Below are positions 33,807-43,211 of a DNA stretch of 64,000 nucleotides, in pieces; positions within the stretch are counted from its first letter, which is position 1, and each line of letters starts with the position of its first letter. Source of the stretch: Brevundimonas sp. MYb52 (GTDB lineage Bacteria; Pseudomonadota; Alphaproteobacteria; Caulobacterales; Caulobacteraceae); contig NZ_PCPB01000001.1 in the NCBI RefSeq assembly GCF_002979535.1, positions 372,001-436,000 of the forward strand, given 5' to 3'. The notes under the pieces are model-generated. The model saw only the letters and a program-made list of their open reading frames with translations. It was not told where the DNA came from and did not search any database. The translations under genes and the position numbers were made by a program.

Positions 33807-34757
33807 TCAGCCCAGACGGCCGATGGCGTAAAAGCGATCGGCGCGGGCCTTGCGGATCTGGTCCGCCGACAGCGACGACAGCGCCTTCAACTCATCTTCC
33901 AGCACGTCGCCGACGGATTGGATGGCCGTTTCGCGCGCCGTGTGGGCGCCGCCCAGGGGCTCGGGGATGACGCGATCGACGATCTTCATCGCCAGCAGGT
34001 CCGGGCCGGTGATCTTCATGGCGTTGGCGGCGTCCTTGGCGCGGGTGCCGTCGCGCCACAGGATGCCGGCCGCGCCCTCGGGCGAGATGACCGAATAGAT
34101 GGAGTGCTCCAGCATCAGCACGCGGCTGGCGGCGGCGATGGCGATGGCTCCGCCCGAACCGCCTTCGCCCGTCACGGTGGCGATGGAGGGGACGCCCAGG
34201 GTCAGGCCGCGCTCGGTCGAGCGGGCGATGGCCTCGGCTTGACCGCGCTCCTCGGCGCCCAGGCCCGGATAGGCGCCGGCGGTGTCGACGAAGGTCAGGA
34301 CCGGCAGGCCGAACTGCTCGGCCATGTCCATCAGGCGGACGGCCTTGCGGTAGCCCTCGGGGCGAGCCATGCCGAAATTGTGGGTGATGCGGGTCTGGGT
34401 GTCGTGACCCTTTTCGTGGCCCATGACCACGACCGGCTGGCCGCGGAAGCGAGCCAGGCCACCCAGGATGGCCTGGTCGTCGCCGAACTGACGGTCGCCG
34501 TGCAGTTCGACGAAGTCGGTGAACAGGCCGTCGATGTAGTCGACGAAGTGCGGGCGCTGCGGGTGGCGCGCGACCTGGGTGCGCATCCACGGGTCAAGGC
34601 TGGCGTAGGTCTTCACCCGTAGGGCGTCGGCCTTCTTGCGCAGGGCGGCGATCTCGGTCTCGAACGAGCCGCTGGTCGGGGCCAGATGCGACAGCTCCGC
34701 GATCTTGGCTTCCAGCTCGGCGATGGGCTTTTCGAATTCGAGATAGTGCGTGGCCAT
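33807..34757 (-). CDS. accA: acetyl-CoA carboxylase carboxyltransferase subunit alpha
   Basis: The 316-residue AccA forms, with AccD, the carboxyltransferase that makes malonyl-CoA for fatty-acid synthesis. The family markers are GHEKGHDTQTRITHNFGMARPEGYRKA, the oxyanion region TVTGEGGSGGAIAI, and SIYSVISPEGAAGILWRD. Length and N-terminal coiled-coil are normal. It lies 84 bp after the xerD-like gene on the same strand and has no clear ribosome binding site. Confidence 0.96.
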   Translation of the reverse strand: MATHYLEFEKPIAELEAKIAELSHLAPTSGSFETEIAALRKKADALRVKTYASLDPWMRTQVARHPQRPHFVDYIDGLFTDFVELHGDRQFGDDQAILGGLARFRGQPVVVMGHEKGHDTQTRITHNFGMARPEGYRKAVRLMDMAEQFGLPVLTFVDTAGAYPGLGAEERGQAEAIARSTERGLTLGVPSIATVTGEGGSGGAIAIAAASRVLMLEHSIYSVISPEGAAGILWRDGTRAKDAANAMKITGPDLLAMKIVDRVIPEPLGGAHTARETAIQSVGDVLEDELKALSSLSADQIRKARADRFYAIGRLG

Positions 34758-34841
34758 AAGGCGTCCGTGAGGAGGAAGCGCGGTTGGCGCTACGGAAAGC
34801 GGCGGAAACTAGTGCGGGGAACGCCGTGGGGCAAGCGGGGT

Positions 34842-35744
34842 TCAGTCGTCCTTCGCCAAGGGGTGCTTGGAATGGACGACCTGGGCCAGGCGGTCGGTGG
34901 CGACGTGGGTGTAGATCTGGGTCGTCGAGATGTCGGCGTGGCCGAGCAGGGTCTGGACCACGCGCAGGTCGGCGCCGCCTTCCAGCAGATGGGTGGCGAA
35001 GGCGTGGCGCAGGACGTGGGGGCTGACGCGGGCTGGATCGATATTGGCCGCCAGCGCCGCCTGATCCAGCAGTTGGGCGAAGCGGCGAGGGGTCAGGTGG
35101 CCGGTCTTGCCGTGGGAGGGAAAGAGCCAGGGGCTGTCGGGCGTGTTCGGCTTGCGCGCGGCGTCGCGGGCGTCGAGCCAGGCCTTGATGGATTCGCGAG
35201 CGGCGGCGTTGAGCGGAGCCAGCCGTTCCTTGCCGCCCTTGCCGCGCACGATCAGATAGGCGGGATCGCGACGCACCGCCTCGACCTTGAGGCCTAGAAG
35301 TTCCGAGACACGCAGACCCGAGGCGTAAGCCATCTCGACCAGAGCGACGAGCCGCAAGCCAGCCGCGCTGTCGGCGGCTCCGGCGGCGGTCAGCAGGGCT
35401 TCGATCTCGTCGCGGCTGAGGGTCTTGGGCAGGCTGCGGCCCTGTTTGGGGGCGTCGATGCGGCGGGACGGGTCGTCGGTCCGCCAGCCTTCGCCCAAGG
35501 CGAAGCGATAGAACTGGCGCACGGAGGAGCGACGTCGGGCCGCCGTGGCCGCCGACAGGCCGCGCCGCGACAGGTCGGCGAACCATGCCTCCAGCGCGCC
35601 TTCGTCGGCGCCCATCAGGCCGCCCGCATCACTCAGCCAGACCTCGGCGTCGGCTAGGTCGCGGCCATAGGCGGACAGGGTGTGGGGCGAGGCGTCGCGC
35701 TCGACCGCCATCATTTCCAGAAAGGCCTCGACCTGGGGCGTCAT
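34842..35744 (-). CDS. xerD: XerC/XerD tyrosine recombinase
   Basis: The 300-residue recombinase resolves chromosome dimers at dif. The SAM-like N-terminal domain (1-95) precedes the catalytic domain with Arg in YASGLRVSELLGL, Lys in VRGKGGKERL, HVLRHAFATHLLEGGADLR, LLGHADISTTQIYTHV and its Tyr. This is a full Xer set, without arm-binding domain or island context, unlike the integrase at 11084. The assignment to XerD over XerC rests on position upstream of accA and next to aroK, which is common for xerD in this group. Confidence 0.88.
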   Translation of the reverse strand: MTPQVEAFLEMMAVERDASPHTLSAYGRDLADAEVWLSDAGGLMGADEGALEAWFADLSRRGLSAATAARRRSSVRQFYRFALGEGWRTDDPSRRIDAPKQGRSLPKTLSRDEIEALLTAAGAADSAAGLRLVALVEMAYASGLRVSELLGLKVEAVRRDPAYLIVRGKGGKERLAPLNAAARESIKAWLDARDAARKPNTPDSPWLFPSHGKTGHLTPRRFAQLLDQAALAANIDPARVSPHVLRHAFATHLLEGGADLRVVQTLLGHADISTTQIYTHVATDRLAQVVHSKHPLAKDD

Positions 35745-35804
35745 GGGGCGCGCTCAACACAGGTGTGGAGCGAACGGCCGGGTCGTGTAGAGAATAACGG
35801 AACC

Positions 35805-36386
35805 ATGCCTGCCGACGCCTCGCCCGATTCCTCGCCCTTGTCGCCGTCCTTGACGCCTGACCGCACCATAACCCTGGTGGGGCTGATGGGCGTGGGCAAA
35901 TCGACGGTGGGGCGCAGACTGGCGCAGCGGTTGGGCTGGCCCTTCCACGACGGCGACCACGAGATCGAAGCCGCCGCCGGCATGAGCGTCAGTGAAATCT
36001 TCGCCAGCCGGGGCGAAGCCGAGTTCCGGGCGGGCGAGGTGCGAATCATGCGCCGCCTGCTGGAAGGCCCGCCCATCGTCCTGGCCACTGGCGGCGGGGC
36101 CATGCTGAACCCCGAGACGCGGGCCCTGATGAAGAAGCACTCGGTCAGCGTCTGGATGCGCGCCGATCTGAAGGTCATCGCCGAGCGGGTGCAGCGACGC
36201 GACACCCGGCCCTTGCTGCGCGGACGCGATCCGCTGGAGGCCCTGAGCCAGCTGGCCGAGGCCCGCTATCCCATCTACGCCGAGGCCGATGTGACGGTGG
36301 ACGTTGGCGGCGGCTCGCACGGCCAGGCGGTCGAGGCGATTATTCGAGAACTGCGGCGTCACGCCCGCGAGGAGAGCCAGAAATGA
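35805..36386 (+). CDS. aroK: shikimate kinase
   Basis: The 193-residue kinase phosphorylates shikimate in aromatic amino-acid synthesis. The P-loop is GLMGVGKST, the shikimate-binding Asp lies in [12 protein letters not shown] occurs in LATGGGAM, and the lid Arg is in RDTRPLLRG. It is divergent from xerD (60 bp) and overlaps aroB by 4 bp (ATGA). Confidence 0.94.
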   Translation: MPADASPDSSPLSPSLTPDRTITLVGLMGVGKSTVGRRLAQRLGWPFHDGDHEIEAAAGMSVSEIFASRGEAEFRAGEVRIMRRLLEGPPIVLATGGGAMLNPETRALMKKHSVSVWMRADLKVIAERVQRRDTRPLLRGRDPLEALSQLAEARYPIYAEADVTVDVGGGSHGQAVEAIIRELRRHAREESQK

Positions 36387-37492
36387 CGACGACGATCCCG
36401 GTCGGGGGCGAGGGCTTCGCCGCCTATGAGGTCGTGGTCGGACGCGGACTTCTGCAAGAGGCAGGGACGCGGGTCGCGGCCTTGAAGCCGACGCGGGCCT
36501 ATATCGTCAGCGACGAGACGGTGGCGGCGATCCACGGCGAAACCGTGCGCGCCTCGCTGGAGGCGGCGGGCCTGGCGACCGGGATCGTGACGGTTCCGGC
36601 AGGCGAGACGTCCAAGTCGTTCGAGCAGTTGGAGGCGGTGCTGGACCGACTGCTGGCCGACGGGCTGGATCGCAAGAGCCTGGTCGTGGCCCTGGGCGGC
36701 GGGGTCGTGGGCGATCTGGCCGGACTGACGGCGGCCCTGTTCATGCGCGGCATCGACTTTGTGCAGGTCCCGACGACCCTGCTGGCCCAGGTGGATTCCT
36801 CGGTGGGCGGCAAGACGGCCATCGACACGCCGCGCGGCAAGAATCTGATCGGGGCCTTCCATCAGCCGAAGCTGGTGCTGGCCGACATCGAGGCCTTGGC
36901 CACCCTGCCGGTGCGGCAGGTGCGCTCGGGTTGGGCCGAGGTGCTGAAGCACGGTCTGATCTGCGACGCGGCCTTCTTTGACTGGCTGGGCGGCGAGGGG
37001 GCTGCGGGCGCCGAGGGCGACCCGGATGCGCTGGAGCGGGCGGTGATCCGCTCGGTCGAGATCAAGGCCCAGATCGTCGGCGAGGACGAGAAGGAGGCCG
37101 GGCGGCGCGCCTTGCTGAACCTGGGCCACACCTTTGGTCACGCGCTGGAGGCCGAGCTGGGCTTTGGTGACGCCCTGACCCACGGCGAGGCGGTGGCCCT
37201 GGGCTGCGCCATGGCGTTCCGATACTCGGCGCGTCAGGGGCTGTGCGCGGCGGCGGACGCGGAGAAGACGGAGGCCGGGATCAAGGCGGCGGGCCTGCCG
37301 ACGCGGCTGGCCGACGTGGATCAGGTCTTCAACGCCGAGGCCCTGATCGGGCGGATGGCCGGGGACAAGAAGGCCGAGGGCGGGCGACTGACCCTGATCC
37401 TGGCGCGGGCTGTCGGCGACGCCTTCACCGACAAGGACGTGGACGCCGACGCCGTGCGGGCCTTCCTGATCGAGGAAGGCGCAGCGGCGTGA
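36383..37492 (+). CDS. aroB: 3-dehydroquinate synthase
   Basis: The 369-residue NAD- and metal-dependent enzyme makes dehydroquinate from DAHP. The motifs are [46 protein letters not shown] and the metal ligand His in [11 protein letters not shown]. It is coupled by 4-bp overlaps to aroK upstream and to the acetyltransferase downstream, forming one operon. Confidence 0.96.
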   Translation: MTTTIPVGGEGFAAYEVVVGRGLLQEAGTRVAALKPTRAYIVSDETVAAIHGETVRASLEAAGLATGIVTVPAGETSKSFEQLEAVLDRLLADGLDRKSLVVALGGGVVGDLAGLTAALFMRGIDFVQVPTTLLAQVDSSVGGKTAIDTPRGKNLIGAFHQPKLVLADIEALATLPVRQVRSGWAEVLKHGLICDAAFFDWLGGEGAAGAEGDPDALERAVIRSVEIKAQIVGEDEKEAGRRALLNLGHTFGHALEAELGFGDALTHGEAVALGCAMAFRYSARQGLCAAADAEKTEAGIKAAGLPTRLADVDQVFNAEALIGRMAGDKKAEGGRLTLILARAVGDAFTDKDVDADAVRAFLIEEGAAA

Positions 37493-38076
37493 AGCTGAGC
37501 CCCGTCGTCCTCGAAGACCGTTTCGTCCGGCTGGAGCCGTTCACGGCGGCGCTGGAGGGCGAGGTGAGGGCGGCGCTGGACTGCGATCCCGAGGCCTGGA
37601 GCGGCATGGTCAGCGCCGCTTGCGGCCCGCATTTCGACAACTGGTGGGCGGCGGCGCTGAAGGCGATGGCCGGCGGTTCGCGCATCGCCTTCGCCGTGCG
37701 GCGGATCAGCGACGGGGCGGTGGTCGGCACGACCAGTCTCTATGAAATCAAGCCCGAGCATCGGCGCTGCGAGGTCGGCTCGACCTTCTATCGGCCGGAT
37801 GCGCGGGGCGGGCCGGTCAATCCGGCGTGCAAGCGCCTGTTGCTGGACTACGCCTTTTCCAACGGCGCGGTGCGGGTCGAGATCATCACCGACGCGCTGA
37901 ACGCCGCCAGCGCCGCCGCCATCCGCAAGCTGGGCGCGCGAGACGAGGGCGTGTTGAGAAAGCACAAGATCACCTGGACTGGTCGGGTGCGCGATACGGC
38001 CCAATTTGCGGTTCTGGATGAGGACTGGCCTGAAGTGCGGGCTCGACTGGACGCGCGACTGGCGGTTTTCGCCTAG
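37489..38076 (+). CDS. GNAT family N-acetyltransferase
   Basis: The 195-residue protein resembles RimJ/RimL-type GNAT enzymes: [12 protein letters not shown] at the start, [25 protein letters not shown] in the centre, then [32 protein letters not shown]. The GTG start overlaps the aroB stop (GTGA). The substrate is unknown; an acetyltransferase after aroB is seen in related genomes and does not imply a role in aromatic synthesis. Its stop codon overlaps that of the convergent lipoprotein gene (shared CTAG). Confidence 0.85.
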   Translation: MKLSPVVLEDRFVRLEPFTAALEGEVRAALDCDPEAWSGMVSAACGPHFDNWWAAALKAMAGGSRIAFAVRRISDGAVVGTTSLYEIKPEHRRCEVGSTFYRPDARGGPVNPACKRLLLDYAFSNGAVRVEIITDALNAASAAAIRKLGARDEGVLRKHKITWTGRVRDTAQFAVLDEDWPEVRARLDARLAVFA

Positions 38077-38489
38077 TCCACCGCCCGGCATTCGGTCGGT
38101 TCACGACCGTCGGCGGTCCATGTCGCCTGGACGCCTTGGCCGCGCAGTTCATAGCCGCTGGCACGATACCAGATGCCGTCGGCGGCGCGTTCCTGGAACA
38201 GGTCGACGGCCTCGCCGGAAGAGTTGCGCACGGTCGCCATCTGGCGCGGATTGTCGAAGTCGACCGACAGGCGTTCGCTGTTGTTGCATAGATAGACGGT
38301 GCGGATGACCCGGTTCAGGGCGCGGTCCTGAACCTCGGCGCCGGTTCGGCGGCGGGCGGTCTGAGCCTCGACGGCGCGTTCGCGCACCGCATCGCCGTCG
38401 GTAGGGGCTTCGCGGGGCTCGGGGCCGCAGGCGGCGAGGAGGGCAGTGAGAGCGAGGAAGGGCGCGGCGCGAAGGATCAGGTGCGGCAA
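38073..38489 (-). CDS. MliC-like lysozyme-inhibitor lipoprotein
   Basis: The 138-residue lipoprotein has a signal with lipobox LLAAC. A C-terminal MliC domain (about 65-138) follows, with VYLCNNSERLSVDFDN, VDLFQERAADGIWYRASGYELRGQG and the closing Cys in PTECRAVD. MliC proteins inhibit host c-type lysozymes. A TTG at 38489 is the likely start because GGAGG lies 8 nt upstream; two further TTG codons upstream lack such a site. Confidence 0.72.
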   Translation of the reverse strand: MPHLILRAAPFLALTALLAACGPEPREAPTDGDAVRERAVEAQTARRRTGAEVQDRALNRVIRTVYLCNNSERLSVDFDNPRQMATVRNSSGEAVDLFQERAADGIWYRASGYELRGQGVQATWTADGREPTECRAVD

Positions 38490-38520
38490 GCGAAGCGCCT
38501 CCAAGGTCAAGCTTGGGTTT

Positions 38521-39003
38521 TCAACGCCCCACGGCGGCGCGTGTTCCGCGACGCGCCCGGAAGAAGGCTCGCAGGGTCTCGGCGGCCGGTTCGGCCAGGA
38601 CGCCGCTCTCAGTCGCGGGCCGCCAATGGCAGGTCGGTTGATCGAAGAAGCGGCCGCCGTGGATCACCGCGCCGCCCTTGGGATCGTCGGCTCCCCAGAC
38701 CACGCGACCGATCCGAGCGTGGCTGATCGCGCCCGCGCACATGGCGCAGGGTTCCAGCGTGACATAAAGCGTGAGGTCGGTAAGGCGATAATTCTGCAAC
38801 GTCGCCGCAGCATCGCGCAAAGCCACGATCTCGGCATGGGCCGTCGGATCGTGGGCGGTTATGGGGCCGTTTTGCCCACGGCCAACCACTTTGCCGGTCG
38901 TTTCATCGACAATTACCGCGCCCACGGGCACTTCGCCCGCTTGCGCCGCCGCTTGCGCCAAGTCGAGCGCCATGCTCATGAACCGCTCATCATGGATCGC
39001 CAT
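38521..39003 (-). CDS. tadA: tRNA adenosine deaminase
   Basis: The 160-residue zinc deaminase converts wobble A34 of tRNA-Arg(ACG) to inosine. The zinc and catalytic residues are in AHAEIVAL and EPCAMCAGAI. The N-terminus HDERFMSMALDLAQAAAQAGEVPVGAVIV is typical of TadA and fixes the start at 39003. Its 5' end overlaps the divergent pseudouridine synthase gene by 12 bp, so their promoters must lie inside each other's coding sequence. Confidence 0.94.
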   Translation of the reverse strand: MAIHDERFMSMALDLAQAAAQAGEVPVGAVIVDETTGKVVGRGQNGPITAHDPTAHAEIVALRDAAATLQNYRLTDLTLYVTLEPCAMCAGAISHARIGRVVWGADDPKGGAVIHGGRFFDQPTCHWRPATESGVLAEPAAETLRAFFRARRGTRAAVGR

Positions 39004-40686
39004 CCCAAAGACAACGACAAGAAGCCCCGCTCCCGTCAAGACGACGGCCCGCGCGGCCCCCGTAAATTCGCCGACGCGCGCCCGGACAAGGGCGGCTTCG
39101 CAGACCGCAAAGGCCCGCCGCGCGGCGATCGCAAGGACGATCGCGGCGCCAAGCCTTTTGCCAAGGGCGCCGGCAAGGGCGGCCCGAAAACGGCTAAGGA
39201 ACCGGCGGCGCCGCTGCGCAGCGAGCGAATCGCCAAGGCGATGGCCCGCGCAGGCATCGCCTCGCGCCGTGAGGTCGAGCGCCTGATCGGTCTGGGCAAG
39301 GTGGCGGTCAACGGCCGCATCCTGGACACGCCCGCGACCCTGGTGACGCGCGACGACGTGATCACCGTCAACGGCAAGCCTATGGGCGCGGCCCAGGCGA
39401 CGCGCGTCTGGCGCTATCACAAGCCGGCCGGCCTGATCACCAGCCACAACGATCCGGCGGGCCGCCCGACCGTGTTCGACGCCCTGCCCAGCGGACTGCC
39501 GCGCGTAATCTCGGTCGGACGCCTCGACCTGAACACCGAGGGTCTGCTGCTGCTGACCAACGACGGCGAACTGAGCCGGGCGCTGGAAATGCCTGACACG
39601 GCCCTGGTGCGTCACTATCGCGCCCGCGCCCGTGGCCGCATCACCCAGGCCGAGCTGGACAAGCTGAAGACCGGCTGCACCATCGAGGGCGTTCACTACG
39701 GCCCGATGGAAGCGACCATCGACAAGGCCAAGGAAAAAGAGGACGGCGAGCGCAGCTCGGCCAACCTGTGGATCAGCGTCTCGATCACCGAGGGCAAGAA
39801 CCGCGAGGTCCGCAAGGTCCTGGAGTCGGTCGGCCTGACCGTGAACCGCCTGATCCGTCTGGCCTACGGCCCGTTCCAACTCGGCACCCTGCCGGTCGGA
39901 GCAGTCGAGGAAATCGGTCCGCGCGTGATCCGCGAGATGCTCGCCGACCACATCCGGCCCGAGAACCTGCCGACCGGCAACAGCGTCTCGACCCCCGCGC
40001 CCATCCCCGGCCGCCGCACCTCGTCGCCGATCGTGACGGGCAAGTCGGGTTCGGCCATGTCGGACCCCTCGCGCAAGCCGAGCCGCGTCCGCGCGGCGAC
40101 CGAGGCCCAGGCCGATGCGGTCGACCGTCGCGAGCGCCCGGCCAAGAAGGAGGGCTGGGCCAAGACTGGGCCGCGTTTCGAGCACACCAAGACCTTCAAG
40201 CCGCGTGCCCGGCCCGAAGCCGCCCAAGGCGGCGAGTGGTCGGAACGTCCGCGCAGGCCCTTCAATCGCTCCGAGCCGCAACTCATCGACGACCGCCGCG
40301 CACCCCGCGATGGCGCCAAGGGCGGCTTCAAACCGCGTGAAGGCGGCTTCAGCGACCGACCGAAGCGGGACTTCAAGCCGCGTGACGGCGCGCGCTCGGA
40401 CGGCGACCGTCCGCAACGCGACTTCAAACCGCGTGAAGGCGGGTTCGGTGATCGACCCAAGCGTGACTTCCAACCCCGCGACGGCGCACCGCGTTCGGGC
40501 GGTGACCGTCCTCAGCGCGATTTCAAGCCGCGTGAAGGTGGTTCCAGCGACCGTCCCCAGCGTGACTTCAAACCGCGCTCAGGCGGCAAGCCCGGCGGCT
40601 TTGGCGGCAAACCGGGCGGCGGTTCGCGTCCCGGCGGCGGCAAACCGTTTGGCGGCAAGCCCGGCGGTCCGCGCGGCCGCAGCTAA
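38992..40686 (+). CDS. RluB-type 23S rRNA pseudouridine synthase with long basic tail
   Basis: The 564-residue protein starts with a Lys/Arg-rich region (1-75) and an S4 RNA-binding domain (about 78-140: SERIAKAMARAGIASRREVERLI). The RsuA/RluB catalytic domain (about 145-315) has the Asp in GRLDLNTEGLLLLTNDGEL. From about residue 440 the chain is low-complexity, with five RDFKPR or RDFQPR repeats alternating with REGGFSDRP-like units, ending in a Gly/Lys/Pro tail. The tail is probably disordered and RNA-binding. The start at 38992 has no clear ribosome binding site and is uncertain. Confidence 0.88.
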   Translation: MDRHPKDNDKKPRSRQDDGPRGPRKFADARPDKGGFADRKGPPRGDRKDDRGAKPFAKGAGKGGPKTAKEPAAPLRSERIAKAMARAGIASRREVERLIGLGKVAVNGRILDTPATLVTRDDVITVNGKPMGAAQATRVWRYHKPAGLITSHNDPAGRPTVFDALPSGLPRVISVGRLDLNTEGLLLLTNDGELSRALEMPDTALVRHYRARARGRITQAELDKLKTGCTIEGVHYGPMEATIDKAKEKEDGERSSANLWISVSITEGKNREVRKVLESVGLTVNRLIRLAYGPFQLGTLPVGAVEEIGPRVIREMLADHIRPENLPTGNSVSTPAPIPGRRTSSPIVTGKSGSAMSDPSRKPSRVRAATEAQADAVDRRERPAKKEGWAKTGPRFEHTKTFKPRARPEAAQGGEWSERPRRPFNRSEPQLIDDRRAPRDGAKGGFKPREGGFSDRPKRDFKPRDGARSDGDRPQRDFKPREGGFGDRPKRDFQPRDGAPRSGGDRPQRDFKPREGGSSDRPQRDFKPRSGGKPGGFGGKPGGGSRPGGGKPFGGKPGGPRGRS

Positions 40687-40707
40687 GGTCTGGATGGGGG
40701 ACTGACG

Positions 40708-41136
40708 ATGGCCGAGGTCAAGGACGGCGCGCGTCTGGCGGGCCGTTGCCTGTGCGGCGCGGTGACATTCACCGCCGTGCCGCAGGGCGGGATGCACGCC
40801 TGCCATTGCGAAAGCTGTCGGCGGATCTCGGGCGGGGTCTCGTTGAGCGTCAACGCCGGCGATAGTGTCGAGGTCGCCGGCGCCATCGCCACCTACAAGT
40901 CGTCAGAGTGGGCGGAGCGTCAGTTCTGCCCGACCTGCGGCTCGGGCCTGTTCTGGCGGTTGAAGCCGGGTGGCATGACCATGGTGTCGGTCCAGGCCTT
41001 CGACGACCCGAGCGTCTTTGCGTTCGAGGACGAGATCTACATCGACTCCAAGCCCGCCAACTATGACTTCGCTGGCGACCGCCCGCGCCTGACCGGCGCT
41101 GAGGTCGAGGCCCTGTACGCGCCCGGAGCAGACTGA
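40708..41136 (+). CDS. GFA (glutathione-dependent formaldehyde-activating) family protein
   Basis: The 142-residue protein has the GFA zinc-binding cysteines: RCLCGAVTF, HACHCESCRRISGG and FCPTCGSGLFW. Members bind zinc and are named for a formaldehyde-glutathione role, but most have no known substrate. It is 21 bp downstream of the pseudouridine synthase gene and 2 bp upstream of rsmD, so it is probably in one operon with both. Confidence 0.88.
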   Translation: MAEVKDGARLAGRCLCGAVTFTAVPQGGMHACHCESCRRISGGVSLSVNAGDSVEVAGAIATYKSSEWAERQFCPTCGSGLFWRLKPGGMTMVSVQAFDDPSVFAFEDEIYIDSKPANYDFAGDRPRLTGAEVEALYAPGAD

Positions 41137-41138
41137 AA

Positions 41139-41705
41139 ATGCGCATCGTCGCCGGCAGCCTGAAGGGGCGCGCCATCCTCGCGCCCGAGGGCCAGAACAC
41201 GCGTCCGACCTCGGATCGGGCGCGTCAGGCCATCTTCAACGTGCTGGAACACGCCGCCTGGGCCGAAGGCCTGCACGAGGCGCGGGTCATGGACATCTAC
41301 GCCGGCTCGGGCGCCTTGGGGTTCGAGGCGATCTCGCGCGGGGCGGCCTTCGCCCTGTTCGTCGAGATCGACGACGGCGCGCGCGGCGTGATCCGCGAGA
41401 ACATGGACGCCTATGGCCTGTTCGGGCGGGCGCGCGTGCATCGTCGCAGCGCCATCGATCTGGGCGAGCGCCCCGGTTCGGTGGGCGAGGCCTTCGACCT
41501 GGCCTTCCTTGATCCGCCCTACGCCAAGGGCCTGGGCGAACAGACGCTGCAGCGGCTGCGTGAAGGCCAGTGGCTGAAGCCGCGCGCCATCGTGGTGTTC
41601 GAGCGCGGCTCGGACGAACCCGACATCGACACGCCGGGCTATGAGCGTCTGGATACGCGCGACTATGGCGCTGCGCGTGTCCTGTTCCTGAGAAGCGAAC
41701 GCTGA
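41139..41705 (+). CDS. rsmD: 16S rRNA (guanine966-N2)-methyltransferase
   Basis: The 188-residue SAM-dependent enzyme methylates G966 of 16S rRNA. RIVAGSLKGR is the usual start. RPTSDRARQAIFNVL follows, then the SAM loop DIYAGSGALGFEAISRGA and the catalytic motif FLDPPYAKG. It lies at the end of a run of RNA-modification and GFA genes starting with the pseudouridine synthase. Confidence 0.94.
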   Translation: MRIVAGSLKGRAILAPEGQNTRPTSDRARQAIFNVLEHAAWAEGLHEARVMDIYAGSGALGFEAISRGAAFALFVEIDDGARGVIRENMDAYGLFGRARVHRRSAIDLGERPGSVGEAFDLAFLDPPYAKGLGEQTLQRLREGQWLKPRAIVVFERGSDEPDIDTPGYERLDTRDYGAARVLFLRSER

Positions 41706-41745
41706 TACTTAAGGCGTCTGTCTCTGGGCGGACGCGGAGGGTGTC

Positions 41746-42720
41746 GTGTTTGGAACTGTCGCAAGACGCGCGGTGATCGGCGCGGCCTTGGCTATCGGAC
41801 TAGCCCCCGGCGTCGGATGGGCCCAGGTCGCGTCTTCGGCCATTCCCGGCTTCCCTCACGCCCAGCTCTATGTCGAGGCGGGCGAAGGTCCGAGGCCGGT
41901 CGTGGTCATCCTGCATGGGGCGGACGGCGGGACCGAGGCGGGCGACCGGTTCGGCCCCATACTGGCCGGCATGGGCTATGCGGCGGTAGGGCTGCCCTAT
42001 TATTCGCCGGACTGGGGTCAATATGGCCCGCCCAAGGCTCTGCCCGAGATCGCGGGCAGCTTTGTCGACATTCGGGTGGATCAACTGGCGGAGTTGCGCG
42101 ACGCTCTGCGCGGGATGCCGGGCGTTGATGTCGAGCGGTTCGGCCTGTTCGGAGCTTCCAAGGGGGCGGAGTTCGCCCTGATCGCGGCCAGCCGCTACGA
42201 CTGGATCGACGCTGTCGTCGCCTATGCGCCCACGGATGTCGTCTGGGAAGGCTGGGGGCTGGAGACGGTCGAGGCCGAGGGCACGCGGTCCTCGTTCTCG
42301 TTCGATGGCAAGCCGCTGCCCTTCATGCCTTATCGCGGCTTCGTTGAGGGGCTTCTGGCCGGTCCGGGCAAGGCCGATCTGCGCGCCATCCACGCCAACG
42401 GACGCGCGGACCATCCCGAGAAGGAGGCCGAGGCGCGCATTCCGGTGGAGGCCTACGCCGGGCCGCTGATCCTGATCGCGGGCGAGCGGGACGCCCAGTG
42501 GGATGCGGCGACGGCGGTGCGCGCCATCGTCGCCTCGCGTCAGGCGGCGGGGCGGGTAACGACGGCTCTGATCTATCCCGAGGCCGGTCATGATCTGGTC
42601 GGCGACGGCGGGCCGCGCGAAAGCCCGCGCAGCGGCGGCTCGCCCGAGGCCGATGCGGCGGCGCGTCAGGACGCCTGGTCGAAGGTGACGGCCTTTTTGG
42701 CGGCGGGCCTGAAGCCCTGA
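41746..42720 (+). CDS. exported alpha/beta hydrolase, BAAT_C-like
   Basis: The 324-residue protein has a signal peptide (GAALAIGLAPGVGWAQ). The hydrolase fold has the nucleophile Ser in LFGASKGAEFALIAA and VVAYAPTDVVWEGWG close behind, which is the pattern of the acyl-CoA thioesterase/BAAT C-terminal domain. A late Asp in AGERDAQWDA and a His in YPEAGHDLVG complete the triad. The GTG start has GGAGG 5 nt upstream. The substrate is unknown, and the export signal argues against an acyl-CoA substrate. Confidence 0.82.
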   Translation: MFGTVARRAVIGAALAIGLAPGVGWAQVASSAIPGFPHAQLYVEAGEGPRPVVVILHGADGGTEAGDRFGPILAGMGYAAVGLPYYSPDWGQYGPPKALPEIAGSFVDIRVDQLAELRDALRGMPGVDVERFGLFGASKGAEFALIAASRYDWIDAVVAYAPTDVVWEGWGLETVEAEGTRSSFSFDGKPLPFMPYRGFVEGLLAGPGKADLRAIHANGRADHPEKEAEARIPVEAYAGPLILIAGERDAQWDAATAVRAIVASRQAAGRVTTALIYPEAGHDLVGDGGPRESPRSGGSPEADAAARQDAWSKVTAFLAAGLKP

Positions 42721-42721
42721 C

Positions 42722-42756
42722 GGACGCGCGCGACGGGGATGTCGCGCGCGTCCTTT
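42722..42756. terminator. bidirectional terminator, 13-bp stem
   Basis: GGACGCGCGCGAC pairs perfectly with GTCGCGCGCGTCC around a 6-nt loop, followed by TTT on the plus strand. It fills the gap between the convergent hydrolase and YjhX genes. Confidence 0.75.
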
Positions 42757-42760
42757 GAGG

Positions 42761-43036
42761 TCAGAAACCGCGGCCTGAGGTGCGGTTGTCCAACTGGCTG
42801 CGCATACGGGTCAGGCCGTCACGATTGACGACATAGGGGCCGCCGTTTCGCGACCTGATGACGCCCTTGCGCTTCAGGCTGCGCCATTGCTCGAGATTAC
42901 AGCCGTCCAGCACCCAGCCTTCGCGGGTGAAGCAGCGGGCGGCGATGATGCGGCCTTGTTCGTCGCGCTCCAGCAGGATGCGACCGCCCTGGGCCAGGGC
43001 GTGGAGCGTGCGTTGTTCCGCACGGGAGATGTTCAT
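42761..43036 (-). CDS. YjhX family protein
   Basis: The 91-residue protein matches the YjhX/UPF0386 family over its full length: NISRAEQRTLHALAQGGRI, then FTREGWVLDGCNLEQWRSLKRKGVI, and GGPYVVNRDGLTRMRSQLDNR. YjhX of E. coli is annotated as the toxin of a proposed YjhX/YjhQ pair. No YjhQ acetyltransferase is adjacent, so a toxin role here is unsupported. The 175 bp upstream contain no gene. Confidence 0.85.
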   Translation of the reverse strand: MNISRAEQRTLHALAQGGRILLERDEQGRIIAARCFTREGWVLDGCNLEQWRSLKRKGVIRSRNGGPYVVNRDGLTRMRSQLDNRTSGRGF

Positions 43037-43211
43037 TTCGGATTGTCCGGACAGGCGTCAGCGTGCGCCCTGCGTCGATCATTCAGACGCGGGGCGTTGC
43101 GTGCGGCCTCGGACGGGTTTCAGCGTCCGGGCCTCAGGCCGTGAACACATTCTCAGACATAAACAGTCCCAACAGGTGAGAGACGACAGATAGAGAGGGC
43201 GGGCGACGGTT

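Noticed and set aside
38521..40473. Single 650-codon minus-strand gene including tadA
   Set aside because: Only the last 160 codons resemble a protein (TadA); the rest is antisense to the pseudouridine synthase and its repeat tail.
40310..40683. Regular DNA repeats considered as a CRISPR array
   Set aside because: The repeats are in frame, encode RDFKPR units at the end of a real gene, and have no constant spacer length or unique spacers.
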